Below, piece after piece: positions 16,604-25,578 of a stretch of DNA of 64,000 bases. The notes under the pieces were generated by a model. It saw only the letters and a program-made list of their open reading frames with translations, ran no database searches and had not been told where the DNA came from. Both the position numbers and the translations under genes were made by a program. Positions within the stretch are counted from its first letter, which is position 1. Each line of letters opens with the position of its first letter. The stretch is from CALIZF01 sp046292445 (GTDB lineage: Bacteria > Pseudomonadota > Alphaproteobacteria > Rhodobacterales > Rhodobacteraceae), in NCBI GenBank assembly GCA_046292445.1, contig JBKBQT010000007.1, forward strand, positions 80,386-144,385, given 5' to 3'.

Positions 16604-17692
16604 ATGACGCTGCGCCCCTCGCCCGCCGAACGCCTCAACCGCGCCCGCGCCGACCTGCGCATGGGCCTGCCGGTCGTGCTCACGGACGCGGGCGCGGGTG
16701 CGCTCGTTGCGGCGGTCGAGACACTGGGGGGCGACCGGCTCGCCGCCCTGCGGCAACGCGGCGCGGCGGTGCTTGCGATCACCGTGCGGCGGGCGGAGAC
16801 GCTGCGCGCGCGGGCCTATGACGGTGACCTCGCCCGCGTGGCGGTCCCGCCGGGGGCGGGCCTCGCCTGGCTCCGCGCCCTGGCCGATCCGGCGCAGGAT
16901 CTCGCCCATCCGCTCAAGGGGCCGCTGACGACGCTGCGGGACGGGCCGGCCGACCTCCACCGCGTCGCCATCGGGCTGGCGAAATCGGCGCAGCTCCTAC
17001 CGGCTGCCGTGGTGGTTCCCGTGGCCCATCCCGCCGCACTGGCGGCGGCCGAAAGCCTCACGGCCCTTGCCCTCGCCGAAGTCGAAGGCGCGCTCGCCCG
17101 CGCGGCGATCCTCGCCCCCGTCGCGGCCGCGCGGGTGCCGATGGTCGCGGCCGCGGCGGGGCGTGTCCATGTGTTCCGCCCCGACGACGGCGGCGCCGAA
17201 CATTATGCGGTCGAGATCGGACGCCCCGACCGCACGCGCCCCGTCCTCGCGCGGCTGCATTCGGCCTGCTTCACCGGCGACGTGCTCGGCAGCCTGAAAT
17301 GCGACTGCGGCCCGCAGCTGCGCGCGGCCCTCGCCCAGATGGGCGAGGAAGGGGCGGGGGTGCTGCTCTACCTCAACCAGGAGGGGCGCGGCATCGGCCT
17401 GGCCAACAAGCTGCGCGCCTACGCCCTGCAGGACCAGGGTTTCGACACGGTCGAGGCGAACCACCGCCTCGGCTTCGAGGATGACGAGCGGGATTTCCGC
17501 ATCGGCGCGGCCATCCTGCGCCGCATGGGATTCGGCGCCGTGCGGCTGATGACCAACAACCCCACCAAGATCGCCATGATGCAGGCGCAAGGCCTCGCCG
17601 TGCCCGAACGGGTGCCGCTGCGCGTGGGCCAGACGGACGAAAACCGCGCCTATCTCGCCGCGAAGGCCGCCAAGTCGGGACACCTGCTGTGA
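16604..17692 (+). CDS. ribA: GTP cyclohydrolase II with degenerate N-terminal domain
   Basis: A 362-residue protein. The C-terminal half (about 190-362) is GTP cyclohydrolase II: zinc cysteines Cys222, Cys233 and Cys235 in ACFTGDVLGSLKCDCG, the active-site YLNQEGRGIGLANKLRAYALQ, and the RLMTNNPTKI loop. It opens GTP to the pyrimidine precursor of riboflavin. The N-terminal 180 residues are Ala/Leu-rich and occupy the place of a RibB (DHBP synthase) domain but lack its recognisable acidic motifs, as in other alphaproteobacterial RibA proteins, so DHBP synthase activity is not expected. The ATG at 16604 starts at sequence that reads as protein; the frame stays open 26 codons upstream into the promoter region. 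The gene overlaps the YkuD-domain gene by GTGA. Confidence 0.92.
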   Translation: MTLRPSPAERLNRARADLRMGLPVVLTDAGAGALVAAVETLGGDRLAALRQRGAAVLAITVRRAETLRARAYDGDLARVAVPPGAGLAWLRALADPAQDLAHPLKGPLTTLRDGPADLHRVAIGLAKSAQLLPAAVVVPVAHPAALAAAESLTALALAEVEGALARAAILAPVAAARVPMVAAAAGRVHVFRPDDGGAEHYAVEIGRPDRTRPVLARLHSACFTGDVLGSLKCDCGPQLRAALAQMGEEGAGVLLYLNQEGRGIGLANKLRAYALQDQGFDTVEANHRLGFEDDERDFRIGAAILRRMGFGAVRLMTNNPTKIAMMQAQGLAVPERVPLRVGQTDENRAYLAAKAAKSGHLL

Positions 17693-18198
17693 GGGTCGGC
17701 CCCGCCGACATCGTCGTAACCCGCGCCGGCGCGCGCTTCATGGGGCGGCGCTTTCCCTGCAGCCTCGGGCGCGGCGGCATCCTGCCCGCCCGCGCCAAGC
17801 GCGAAGGCGACGGCGCGACCCCGGCCGGCGTCCACCGGATCACCGGCATGCTCTACCGCCCCGACCGCATCGCCCGCCCCGCCGACTGGGCCCTGCCGAT
17901 CCGCCCCGGCGATCTGTGGTCGGACGACCCGGACGACCCGGATTACAACCTGCCCGTCCGCGCGCCGCACCCCTGGCGCACCGAACGGATGCGCCGCCCC
18001 GATCCGCTCTACGACCTCGTCCTGCTCACCGACTGGAACTGGCCGCAGGCCGAGGCCGGGCGGGGATCGGCCATCTTCATCCACCGCTGGCGAGTCCCGG
18101 GGCACCCAACGGCGGGCTGCGTGGCACTCGACCCCGCCGATCTCGCGTGGATCGCCCCCCGCATCCGCTACTGGACGCGGCTCGTGGTGCGCGCCTGA
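17689..18198 (+). CDS. YkuD-type L,D-transpeptidase family protein
   Basis: A 169-residue protein starting at a GTG that overlaps the ribA stop (GTGA at 17689-17692). It has the YkuD catalytic motif: His132 and Cys144 in IFIHRWRVPGHPTAGCVAL. Family members form 3-3 peptidoglycan cross-links or attach proteins to peptidoglycan. There is no obvious signal peptide, and the protein is short with only the catalytic domain, like the uncharacterised stand-alone YkuD proteins (YcfS/ErfK size is about twice this). A second conserved element is GDGATPAGVHRI near residue 42. Translational coupling to ribA is probably a matter of compact genome layout rather than function. Followed by a gene-end repeat copy. 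Confidence 0.82.
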   Translation: MRVGPADIVVTRAGARFMGRRFPCSLGRGGILPARAKREGDGATPAGVHRITGMLYRPDRIARPADWALPIRPGDLWSDDPDDPDYNLPVRAPHPWRTERMRRPDPLYDLVLLTDWNWPQAEAGRGSAIFIHRWRVPGHPTAGCVALDPADLAWIAPRIRYWTRLVVRA

Positions 18199-18223
18199 CG
18201 CTCGGGGCGGCACGCCGCACCCC

Positions 18224-18274
18224 CGGCTTCAGGCTGGCGCAAATATCCCCGCCGGAGGCTCCCGCAGCCGCCGC
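18224..18274 (+). repeat. gene-end repeat, copy A
   Basis: A 51-base element beginning CGGCTTCAGGCTGGC and containing AAATATCCCCGCCGGAGGC lies between the convergent YkuD and yggS genes. It matches 63023-63073 with a single mismatch (G versus C in the GCTGGC-x-CAAATA junction) and shares its core with an inverted copy at 58712-58734. Confidence 0.85.
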
Positions 18275-18292
18275 AGGCGCAACGCCGGTCGA

Positions 18293-18964
18293 TCAGCCCG
18301 CCGCAGGACGCCCGCCCGTCCCGCGGGCCCCGAAGATCGCCGAGCCGACCCGGACATGCGTCGCCCCGAGCGCCACCGCGACCTCGAAATCCGCGCTCAT
18401 GCCCATCGACAGACCGGCAAGGCCGTTTCGCAGGGCGATCGCGGCGAGCAGGCGGAAATGCGGGGCGGGATCCTCCGCCTCGGGCGGGATGCACATCGCG
18501 CCGGCCAGCGGCAGGTCCATCGCCCGGGCCGCCGCGACGAAGGCATCGGCATCGCCGGGCAGCACGCCCGCCTTCTGCGGCTCGGCCCCGGTGTTCACCT
18601 GCACGAAGAGCGCGGGGCAGGCACCACGCGCCTGGGCGAGCGTGGCGAGCCGCTGCGCGAGGCTGGGCCGGTCGAGCGTGTGGATCGCATCGAACAGGTC
18701 CATCGCGGCCTTCGCCTTGTTGGTCTGGAGCGGCCCGATCATGTGCAGGGCGACGCCGGGATAGCTTGCGCGCAGATCGGGCCATTTGCCCGCCGCTTCC
18801 TGCACGTAATTCTCGCCAAAGACGCGGTGCCCGGCGTCGAGCACCGCAACGACGCGGTCGATCGGCTGCACCTTCGACACCGCGACAAGCGTGACCGATC
18901 CGGCCGTGCGGCCGGCGGATGCCTCTGCCGCGCGCAGGCGGGCCGTGATGGCGGCAAGGGACAT
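18293..18964 (-). CDS. YggS family PLP homeostasis protein
   Basis: A 223-residue member of the YggS/PROSC family, a single-domain PLP-binding TIM barrel that buffers pyridoxal phosphate. The PLP lysine is in LVAVSKVQP near residue 33; other hallmarks are FGENYVQEA, HMIGPLQTNKAK, VNTGAEPQKAG and SMGMSADFEVAVALGATHVRVGSAIFG. The ATG at 18964 is preceded by GGAGGTGA at ideal spacing, so the ATG at 18985 is rejected. A strong terminator for the upstream porin lies just before this ribosome binding site, so yggS must have its own very short leader or arise from read-through. In many bacteria yggS is near cell-division or proC genes; here it is alone. Confidence 0.93.
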   Translation of the reverse strand: MSLAAITARLRAAEASAGRTAGSVTLVAVSKVQPIDRVVAVLDAGHRVFGENYVQEAAGKWPDLRASYPGVALHMIGPLQTNKAKAAMDLFDAIHTLDRPSLAQRLATLAQARGACPALFVQVNTGAEPQKAGVLPGDADAFVAAARAMDLPLAGAMCIPPEAEDPAPHFRLLAAIALRNGLAGLSMGMSADFEVAVALGATHVRVGSAIFGARGTGGRPAAG

Positions 18965-18990
18965 GGCGTCACCTCCGGCATGCAAAACGG

Positions 18991-19016
18991 AAAAGGGCGG
19001 GCTTGCGCCCGCCCTT
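18991..19016 (-). terminator. rho-independent terminator of the porin gene
   Basis: On the minus strand, a stem AAGGGCGGGC/GCCCGCCCTT with a GCAA loop runs into TTTT, about 25 bases after the porin stop. It sits immediately upstream of the yggS ribosome binding site. Confidence 0.8.
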
Positions 19017-19039
19017 CCCGCACCTGTGATCCGCGAGGA

Positions 19040-20020
19040 TCAGAAGCGGAACGACACGCCGAGGTCGCCGCGGGTCGTGCCGGTCGGGGTCGACTGGACC
19101 GCCGCGCCGAGCGTCGCGCCGCCGCCGAGACCGTAGGTCGCGCCGACACCGAAGGTGGTCGGGTTGGTGATGCCCGTGCTGAAGTCCTGGTTGGCCACGA
19201 AGGCCGACAGGGTCAGCGAGTCGATCCGGTAGCTCACGTCGCCGACGATCTTGTTGATCCGGTTGGCGTCAGCGCCGTGGATACCGTAGGCGAGGCCCAC
19301 GCCGAACTGGCCGATCGCGCCCGACACGCCGAGGATGAGCTTGTCCTCGATCGTGTTCAGGTTGGTGCCCGGCGCATAGGCGGCAGCGGAGGCGGTGGCG
19401 TCCTGATAGGCCGCTTCGAAGGTCCAGCCCTGGAACGTGTAGGCCGCACCGACCGCAGTGCGCTGCACGTTGCCGCCGGTGCCGGCGCGCAAGCCTTCCG
19501 ACGAGTGCGAGGCGCGCAGCGTGAAGCCCGCCATCGAGTACTGCAGCGAGATGCCTTCCGCGCCGTTGCCGGTGCTCGAGAAGCTGTCCCACGCGAACTG
19601 CGCATGGCCGCGGCCCGTGACGTTACCGACGAGCTGGGTCCAGCCGAGGCCGGTGCCCAGACCGTAGAGCGGACGGTACATCACGCCCATCTGCTCGATC
19701 GGGCTGTCGATGTTACCGGCGGTCACGGTCAGGCCGGCGAACGACGCGCTGACGCGAGCGCCCGAAACCGCTGCACCGGCGTTCTCGTCCGAACGGATCC
19801 GGGCGCGGGCAGCCAGCGTCACGCCGCCGTCGGTCGTGGTGGAGCCGTCGATGTTGAGCGTGAAGCGCTTTTCGAGGCGAACGGTCGGGGTGTTCGCGCC
19901 GGTCCAGCCAGCCGAGTTGTACTGCAGACCCATCCGGGCGTCGCCGCCGAACTTCACTTCCGCAGCAGCCACGCCGGCCGAGAGGGCCAGGGCGGTGGTA
20001 GCAAAGAGAACCTTTTTCAT
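19040..20020 (-). CDS. outer-membrane porin
   Basis: A 326-residue secreted beta-barrel protein. Residues 1-20 form a clear signal peptide (MKKVLFATTALALSAGVAAA), followed by the mature start EVKFGGDARMGLQYN. Alternating hydrophobic beta strands run throughout, and the last residue is phenylalanine (LGVSFRF), the outer-membrane assembly signal. This is the general porin type of Rhodobacter and relatives, a trimeric diffusion pore. Base composition is slightly less extreme than its neighbours, usual for a highly expressed gene. GAGGGAAAACG precedes the ATG; a 273-base divergent region separates it from the DUF3576 gene, and the gene ends at a strong terminator. Pore selectivity cannot be read from the sequence. 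Confidence 0.92.
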   Translation of the reverse strand: MKKVLFATTALALSAGVAAAEVKFGGDARMGLQYNSAGWTGANTPTVRLEKRFTLNIDGSTTTDGGVTLAARARIRSDENAGAAVSGARVSASFAGLTVTAGNIDSPIEQMGVMYRPLYGLGTGLGWTQLVGNVTGRGHAQFAWDSFSSTGNGAEGISLQYSMAGFTLRASHSSEGLRAGTGGNVQRTAVGAAYTFQGWTFEAAYQDATASAAAYAPGTNLNTIEDKLILGVSGAIGQFGVGLAYGIHGADANRINKIVGDVSYRIDSLTLSAFVANQDFSTGITNPTTFGVGATYGLGGGATLGAAVQSTPTGTTRGDLGVSFRF

Positions 20021-20293
20021 CGTTTTCCCTCGTTGTCGATCAAGGTGCTGCCCAACTCAGGGGAATCCGAATTGGGTATGGATGGTATGTCGCGCCGCTG
20101 CGCCTCGATTGCAATTGGCCCGTCAGGTGGCAGCGGCACATGCCCCGGCCATGGTGCAGGGAAGCCACAGTGCCGCCCGGCCCTTCCCCCGCCGCCCCAT
20201 TGCCCGCGCCCGGCCCGCGTTCGGGGGAAAGGCCTTGTCCGGCCCCGGCCATGCCGCTAGAGAGGCCGGAACAGGGACGGCAGGGACACAGGC

Positions 20294-20863
20294 ATGACGG
20301 TTCACGGCCTCGGGCGCCTTCTGATGCTGGGACTGCTGGCCGCTTCGGTCGCATCCTGCGGGCGTATCGGCAGCGCCAATCCGTTCGGCGGTCGCGGCGG
20401 GGCCATTGCCGGCCCGGTCATCAGCGCCGAGGAGGCGCGCGCGCGCGACAACCGCGAGAACCTCGACCGGTTCGAACTGGCCGAGCGCCGCCGCCGCGGC
20501 ATTCCCGACAGTGCGCCGCGCGAGACGATATTCGACCTCTTCCGCCGCGGCGACCAGCAGGTGGGCGTCAGCGTCAACCGCTATCTGTGGACGGCCTCGC
20601 TCGAAGTGCTCAGCTTCCTGCCGCCCGAGACGGTCGATCCCTTCACCGGGGTAATCTCGACCGGCTATGGCACGCCGCCCGGCGGCGGGCGGGCCTATCG
20701 GGCCACGGTTCTCATCAGCGATCCGGCGCTCGACGCCCGCTCGCTCAAGGTCGCCATGCAGGTGCGCGGCGGCGGCGCGGTCTCGCCCGAGGTGCTGCGC
20801 CGGATCGAGGATGCGATCCTGACGCGGGCGCGGCAGCTGCGGGTCGAGGGCGGACGGTTCTAG
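20294..20863 (+). CDS. DUF3576 domain lipoprotein
   Basis: A 189-residue protein with a lipoprotein signal peptide ending in LLAASVASC, so Cys22 would be lipidated. The mature part has the DUF3576 pattern: RRRGIPDSAPRETIFDLF, VNRYLWTASLEVLSFLPPE, DPFTGVISTGYGTPPG and RAYRATVLISDPALDARSL. This family is found almost only in alphaproteobacteria, usually directly upstream of leuS and lptE as here, which suggests a cell-envelope role, although its function is not known. The gene begins a run of five same-strand genes (DUF3576, leuS, lptE, holA, GST). Confidence 0.88.
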   Translation: MTVHGLGRLLMLGLLAASVASCGRIGSANPFGGRGGAIAGPVISAEEARARDNRENLDRFELAERRRRGIPDSAPRETIFDLFRRGDQQVGVSVNRYLWTASLEVLSFLPPETVDPFTGVISTGYGTPPGGGRAYRATVLISDPALDARSLKVAMQVRGGGAVSPEVLRRIEDAILTRARQLRVEGGRF

Positions 20864-20932
20864 CGCGCCGGGCTGGACCGCGCGGTCTGCCGTTCCTATA
20901 AGCCGCGGGCGACGGTTTCCCCGAGGTTCCCC

Positions 20933-23491
20933 ATGTCCCGCTACACGCCTTCGACCATCGAGCCCAAGTGGCAGGCCGCCTGGGACGCGGCGGGCGTGTT
21001 TGCCGCGCGGGCCGTTCCAGGGCGGCCGAAATACTACGTGCTCGAGATGTTCCCCTACCCCTCGGGCCGCATCCACATGGGCCATGTGCGCAACTACGCC
21101 ATGGGCGATGTGATCGCGCGCTACAAGGCCGCCTGCGGCTTTGCCGTGCTGCATCCGATGGGGTGGGATGCGTTCGGGCTGCCGGCCGAGAATGCGGCGA
21201 TGGAGCGGGGCGGGCATCCGCGCGACTGGACCTATGGCAACATCGCGGCGATGCGGGCGCAGATGAAGCTGCTGGGCCTGTCGCTCGACTGGAGCCGCGA
21301 GTTCGCCACCTGCGACGACGACTATGTGGCCCAGCAGCAACGCTTGTTTCTCGACATGCTGGCGGCCGGGCTGGTGACGCGGCGGGCGGCGCAGGTGAAC
21401 TGGGATCCGGTGGACCGGACGGTTCTGGCCAACGAACAGGTGATCGACGGCAAGGGCTGGCGCTCGGGCGCCGAGGTCGAGCGGCGCGAGTTGACGCAAT
21501 GGTTCTTCCGCATCGCCGACGACGCGGGCGAATTGCTCGATGCGCTGGACGGGCTGACCGGCTGGCCCGAGAAGGTGCGGCTGATGCAGGCCAACTGGAT
21601 CGGCCGGTCGCGGGGGCTGCAATTCGCCTTCGAGACGGTCGGCGCGCCCGAGGGGCACGCGCGGATCGAGGTCTACACGACCCGGCCCGACACGCTCCTC
21701 GGTGCGACCTTCCTGGCGCTCAGCCCCGATCACCCGCTGTCAAAGGCGCTGGAGAGCGATCCGGCCGTGGCGGCGTTCAACGCCGAATGCCGGCGCAGCG
21801 GCACCAGCGAGGCGGCCATCGAGACGGCCGAGAAACGGGGGATCGACACCGGCATCCGCGTGCGCCATCCGCTCGATCCGGGGGTGGAGCTGCCGGTCTG
21901 GATCGCGAATTTCGTGCTGATGGAGTATGGCACGGGGGCGATCTTCGCCTGCCCCGCGCATGACCAGCGCGACCTCGATTTCGCGCGCAAATATGCCCTG
22001 CCGGTGATCGACACCTTCGTGGCCGTCGAGGGCGGCGGCGCGGTGGGCGACACTGCCTATGTCCCGCCCAAGGATCAGCCGGTGCGCTGGCTGCGCGCCT
22101 TCGGCTGGCCCGAGATCGCCACAGCGCAGGCCGCCATCGACGCCGCCATCGCGCGGGCCGAGGCCGAGGGCTGGGGCCGGGGCGTCACCCGCTATCGCCT
22201 GCGCGACTGGCTTTTGTCGCGCCAGCGCTACTGGGGCTGCCCGATTCCGATCGTGCATTGCGACGCCTGCGGCCCGGTGCCGGTGCCGGCGGCCGACCTG
22301 CCGGTGCTGCTGCCGCAGGACGTGACCTTCGACCGTCCGGGCAACCCGCTCGACCGGCACCCCGCCTGGGCGCAGGTGCCCTGCCCCGCCTGCGGCAGGG
22401 CGGCCCGGCGCGAGACGGACACGATGGATACCTTCGTCGATTCGTCCTGGTATTACGCCCGCTTCACGGCGCCCCGTGCCGCGACCCCGACCGATCCGGC
22501 CGAGGCCGCCTACTGGATGAACGTGGACCAGTATATCGGCGGGGTCGAACATGCGATCCTGCACCTGCTCTACTCGCGGTTCTTCGCGCGGGCGATGGCG
22601 CGGACCGGGCACCTGCCGGCCTCGGCCATCGAGCCGTTCGATGCGCTGTTCACCCAAGGGATGGTCACGCACGAGATCTACCAGTCGCGCGATGCGGCCG
22701 GGCGGCCGGTCTATCACCTGCCCGAGGAGGTCGAGCGGGGCGAGGATGGCGCGCGGCTGCGCGCAACGGGCGCGGCGCTCGAGGTGATCCCGTCCGCCAA
22801 GATGTCGAAATCGAAAAAGAACGTGGTGGACCCCGAGGCGATCATCGCCGCCTTCGGCGCCGATACCGCGCGCTGGTTCGTGCTGTCGGACAGCCCGCCC
22901 GAGCGGGATGTGGAATGGACCGCCGCCGGGGCCGAAGCGGCGCACCGTCACCTCGCGCGGGTCTGGCGGCTGGCGGTCGAGGCGGCCGAGGGGGATGCAC
23001 CGGGCACGCCCGAGGCGGACGCGGCGCTGCGCCACGCGGTGCACCGGGCGATTGCCGACGTGACGGCCGGGATCGAGGGGTTCGCGTTCAACAAGGCGAT
23101 CGCGGCGCTCTACACGCTGACCAACGCCGTCGCCCGCAGCGAGGCGGGCGCGGCGGCGCGGCGCGCGGCGCTGCGCTGCATGGCGCAGCTGATGGCGCCG
23201 GTCGTCCCGCATCTGGCCGAAGAGGTCTGGGCGACGCTTGGCGGCGCGGGCCTCTGCGCGCAGGCCGACTGGCCCATGGCCGACCCGGCCCTGCTGATCG
23301 AGGGCACCGTGACGCTGCCGATCCAGATCAACGGCAAGCGCCGCGCCGAGATCACCGTGCCGCGCGACATGGATGCGGCCGGGGTCGAGGCAGCCGTGAT
23401 GGCAGACGAGACGGTGGGAAAGTTCCTTGGCGGTCAGGTGCCGAAGAAGCTGATCGTCGTGCCGGGCCGCATCGTCAATGTGGTGGTCTGA
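20933..23491 (+). CDS. leuS: leucyl-tRNA synthetase
   Basis: A full-length 852-residue class I aminoacyl-tRNA synthetase. The HIGH motif is HMGH at residues 48-51 within PYPSGRIHMGHVRNY, and KMSKS is at 623-627 in SAKMSKSKKNVVDP. The CP1 editing domain is present, with the threonine-rich motif in VYTTRPDTLLGATF and the YGTGAIFACPAHDQRD segment that contains the editing aspartate. A zinc-type CxxC pair in the insertion (CDACGP and CPACGR) is visible. It charges tRNA-Leu in the cytoplasm. GAGG precedes the ATG. The 3' end overlaps the start of lptE by 14 bases, the conserved alphaproteobacterial leuS-lptE-holA order. Confidence 0.98.
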   Translation: MSRYTPSTIEPKWQAAWDAAGVFAARAVPGRPKYYVLEMFPYPSGRIHMGHVRNYAMGDVIARYKAACGFAVLHPMGWDAFGLPAENAAMERGGHPRDWTYGNIAAMRAQMKLLGLSLDWSREFATCDDDYVAQQQRLFLDMLAAGLVTRRAAQVNWDPVDRTVLANEQVIDGKGWRSGAEVERRELTQWFFRIADDAGELLDALDGLTGWPEKVRLMQANWIGRSRGLQFAFETVGAPEGHARIEVYTTRPDTLLGATFLALSPDHPLSKALESDPAVAAFNAECRRSGTSEAAIETAEKRGIDTGIRVRHPLDPGVELPVWIANFVLMEYGTGAIFACPAHDQRDLDFARKYALPVIDTFVAVEGGGAVGDTAYVPPKDQPVRWLRAFGWPEIATAQAAIDAAIARAEAEGWGRGVTRYRLRDWLLSRQRYWGCPIPIVHCDACGPVPVPAADLPVLLPQDVTFDRPGNPLDRHPAWAQVPCPACGRAARRETDTMDTFVDSSWYYARFTAPRAATPTDPAEAAYWMNVDQYIGGVEHAILHLLYSRFFARAMARTGHLPASAIEPFDALFTQGMVTHEIYQSRDAAGRPVYHLPEEVERGEDGARLRATGAALEVIPSAKMSKSKKNVVDPEAIIAAFGADTARWFVLSDSPPERDVEWTAAGAEAAHRHLARVWRLAVEAAEGDAPGTPEADAALRHAVHRAIADVTAGIEGFAFNKAIAALYTLTNAVARSEAGAAARRAALRCMAQLMAPVVPHLAEEVWATLGGAGLCAQADWPMADPALLIEGTVTLPIQINGKRRAEITVPRDMDAAGVEAAVMADETVGKFLGGQVPKKLIVVPGRIVNVVV

Positions 23492-23957
23492 CCGCCGCGC
23501 CCTGCTGCTGGGTGCCGGCGCGCTCGCGGCCTGCGGTTTCGCGCCGGCCGAGGGGCCGGGTTCGGCGGGCGCGGCGCTGCGCGGGGCGGTGCTGGCCGAC
23601 GCACCCGCCAGCCGCGACGGATTCGACTTCGTCGCCGCCTTCGAGGATCGGCTCGGCCGCGCGACCGACCCGCGCTATCGCCTCGAATGGACCGTGGCGA
23701 CCGAGCCGGTGCCGGGCGGCATTACCGCGGCGGCCGAGATCACGCGCTTCACGCTGACCGGCGCGGCCACCTATCGCCTGACGCCCGTGGGCGGCGGCGC
23801 AACGCTTGCCGAGGGGCGCATCGAGGCGTTCACCGGCTGGTTCGCCACATCGACCACGGTCGCGGCAGCGGCGGCCGAGGCCGAAGCGCGGCGGCGGCTG
23901 ATGACGATCCTCGCCGACCGGGTGGTCGCGCGGCTCTACGCCGCCCCGCTGACGTGA
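23478..23957 (+). CDS. lptE: LPS-assembly lipoprotein LptE
   Basis: A 159-residue protein starting inside the end of leuS. A short N-terminal DRRALLLGAGALAACGF segment is a lipoprotein signal with lipobox LAAC, so it is anchored to the outer membrane. The rest fits LptE, the plug of the LptD barrel in lipopolysaccharide export: DRLGRATDPRYRLEWTV, FTLTGAATYRLTPVG and a C-terminal ARRRLMTILADRVVARL helix. The sequence is weakly conserved, as is typical of LptE; the call gains strength from the leuS-lptE-holA synteny. The stop overlaps the holA GTG start. Confidence 0.85.
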   Translation: MWWSDRRALLLGAGALAACGFAPAEGPGSAGAALRGAVLADAPASRDGFDFVAAFEDRLGRATDPRYRLEWTVATEPVPGGITAAAEITRFTLTGAATYRLTPVGGGATLAEGRIEAFTGWFATSTTVAAAAAEAEARRRLMTILADRVVARLYAAPLT

Positions 23958-24961
23958 TCCTCAAGGGGGCCGAGGCGGCGCGCTATCTCGCGCGGCCCGA
24001 CCCGGGGCGGGCGGGCCTGCTGATCCACGGCGCCGATGCGATGCGGGTCGCGCTCAAGCGCGAAGCGGCGGTGCTGGCGCTGATCGGACCCGAGGGCGCG
24101 GCCGAGATGCGGCTGACGCGGATGGCGGGGGCCGACCTGCGGCGCGATCCGGCCCTGCTGCACGATGCGGTCAAGGCGACCGGTTTCTTTCCCGGCCCCC
24201 GCGTCGCCTTCGTCGAAGAGGCGGCCGATGCGGCGGCCGAGGCTGTTGCGGGGGCGCTGGCGGACTGGCGACCGGGCGATGCCGCGATCGTCGTGACGGC
24301 GGGCGACCTGCGCCCCGCGTCCAGGCTGCGCAAGCTGTTCGAGGGCGATCCGCGCTGCGTTGCCATCGCGATCTACGACGAACCCATGGGGCCGGCCGAG
24401 GTTGCGGCGGCGGTGGCCGAGGCGGGGCTGGGGCGGCCGGGCGGCGAGGCGATGGCGGATCTCACGGCGCTGGCGCAGGTGCTCGACCCCGGCGATTTCC
24501 GCCAGACGCTGGACAAGATCGCGCTCTACAAGCTGGGCGATCCCGCGCCGCTGAACCCGGACGACATCGCCGCCTGCGCCCCGGTCAGCGTCGAGGCCGC
24601 GCTCGAGGACCTGATCGACCGCATCGCCGAGGGGCGCGAGGCCGAGGCGGCCGTCCTGCTCCGCCGGATCGAGGCGCAGGGGACGGCGCCGGTCACGCTC
24701 TGCATCGCGCTCATGCGCCATTTCCGCGAGTTGCACGCGATGGCCGTCGGCCGCCCCGGCGCCGGCCGGGCGGGCGGCTGGCGGCGGCAGGAGGCGCGGG
24801 GGCGGCAGGCGCGGCTGTGGGACGCCCCCCGCGCCGAGGCGGCGATCGGCATGCTGGTGGAAACCGACCTCGCCTTGCGTTCCGCCGCGCGCGCGCCCAC
24901 CATGGCGGTGCTGGAACGCACGATGATCCGGCTGGCGCGGATGACACGGAGGGATCGCTGA
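23954..24961 (+). CDS. holA: DNA polymerase III delta subunit
   Basis: A 335-residue clamp-loader subunit. The GTG at 23954 overlaps the lptE stop (GTGA) and opens ILKGAEAARYLARPD; the frame remains open upstream but only as a shadow of lptE. Family features include GLLIHGADAMRVALKREA, FPGPRVAFVEEA, IVVTAGDLRPASRLRKLFE, DPGDFRQTLDKIALY and PVTLCIALMRHFRELH. HolA opens the beta sliding clamp with delta-prime and DnaX. Its last base pair is shared with the ATG of the GST gene (TGATG), so the two are probably coupled. The replicative alpha subunit is 8 kb downstream at 33161. Confidence 0.93.
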   Translation: MILKGAEAARYLARPDPGRAGLLIHGADAMRVALKREAAVLALIGPEGAAEMRLTRMAGADLRRDPALLHDAVKATGFFPGPRVAFVEEAADAAAEAVAGALADWRPGDAAIVVTAGDLRPASRLRKLFEGDPRCVAIAIYDEPMGPAEVAAAVAEAGLGRPGGEAMADLTALAQVLDPGDFRQTLDKIALYKLGDPAPLNPDDIAACAPVSVEAALEDLIDRIAEGREAEAAVLLRRIEAQGTAPVTLCIALMRHFRELHAMAVGRPGAGRAGGWRRQEARGRQARLWDAPRAEAAIGMLVETDLALRSAARAPTMAVLERTMIRLARMTRRDR

Positions 24962-25551
24962 TGGCCTACACCGTTTACGGCACCGTCAAGAGCCGCGCGG
25001 CGCGGGTGGTCTGGATGCTCGAGGAGCTCGGGGTGCCGTTCGAGCATGTCGGCGCGCCGCCGCGGTCCGATGCGGTGGTCGCGCTCAACCCCTCGGGCAA
25101 GGTGCCGGTGCTGATCGAGGACGGCGTGCCGATCACCGATTCGACCGCGATCATGCACTATCTCGCGGACAAGCACGGCGCGCTGACCTATCCGGCCGGC
25201 ACGCTCGACCGCGCCCGGCAGGACAGCCTCACGCAATTCCTGCTCGACGAATTCGACGCGGCGCTGTGGATGGCGGCGCGGCATTCGTTCATCCTGCCCG
25301 AGCCCCTGCGCCATGCGGCCATCAAGGATTCGCTCAAATGGGAATTCGAGCGCAGCCAGAGGACGCTGGTGGCGCGGATGGGGCCGGGGCCGTTCCTGAT
25401 GGGCGAGGCGATGACGGTGCCCGACATCCTGCTGGCGCATTGCCTGATCTGGGCCGTCGGGGCGAAGTTCCCGATCGTCGAGCCGCGGCTCGACGACTAC
25501 CTTGCGGCGATGCGGGCGCGGCCCGCGTTCCAGCGGGCGATGGCGCGCTAG
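24961..25551 (+). CDS. glutathione S-transferase family protein
   Basis: A 196-residue GST. The N-terminal thioredoxin-like domain has YGTVKSRAARVVWMLEELGV, then LNPSGKVPVLIEDG and ITDSTAIMHYLAD, with the SerThr pair at the glutathione gamma-glutamyl site. A C-terminal all-helical domain follows, with GPFLMGEAMTVPDILLAHCL. Conjugation or reduction of an unknown electrophile with glutathione is the general role. The TGATG overlap with holA suggests co-translation, with no functional link evident. It ends 27 bases before the convergent HpaI-type gene. Confidence 0.9.
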   Translation: MAYTVYGTVKSRAARVVWMLEELGVPFEHVGAPPRSDAVVALNPSGKVPVLIEDGVPITDSTAIMHYLADKHGALTYPAGTLDRARQDSLTQFLLDEFDAALWMAARHSFILPEPLRHAAIKDSLKWEFERSQRTLVARMGPGPFLMGEAMTVPDILLAHCLIWAVGAKFPIVEPRLDDYLAAMRARPAFQRAMAR

Positions 25552-25578
25552 ACCGCCGCCCCGATCGACGCGGCCGGA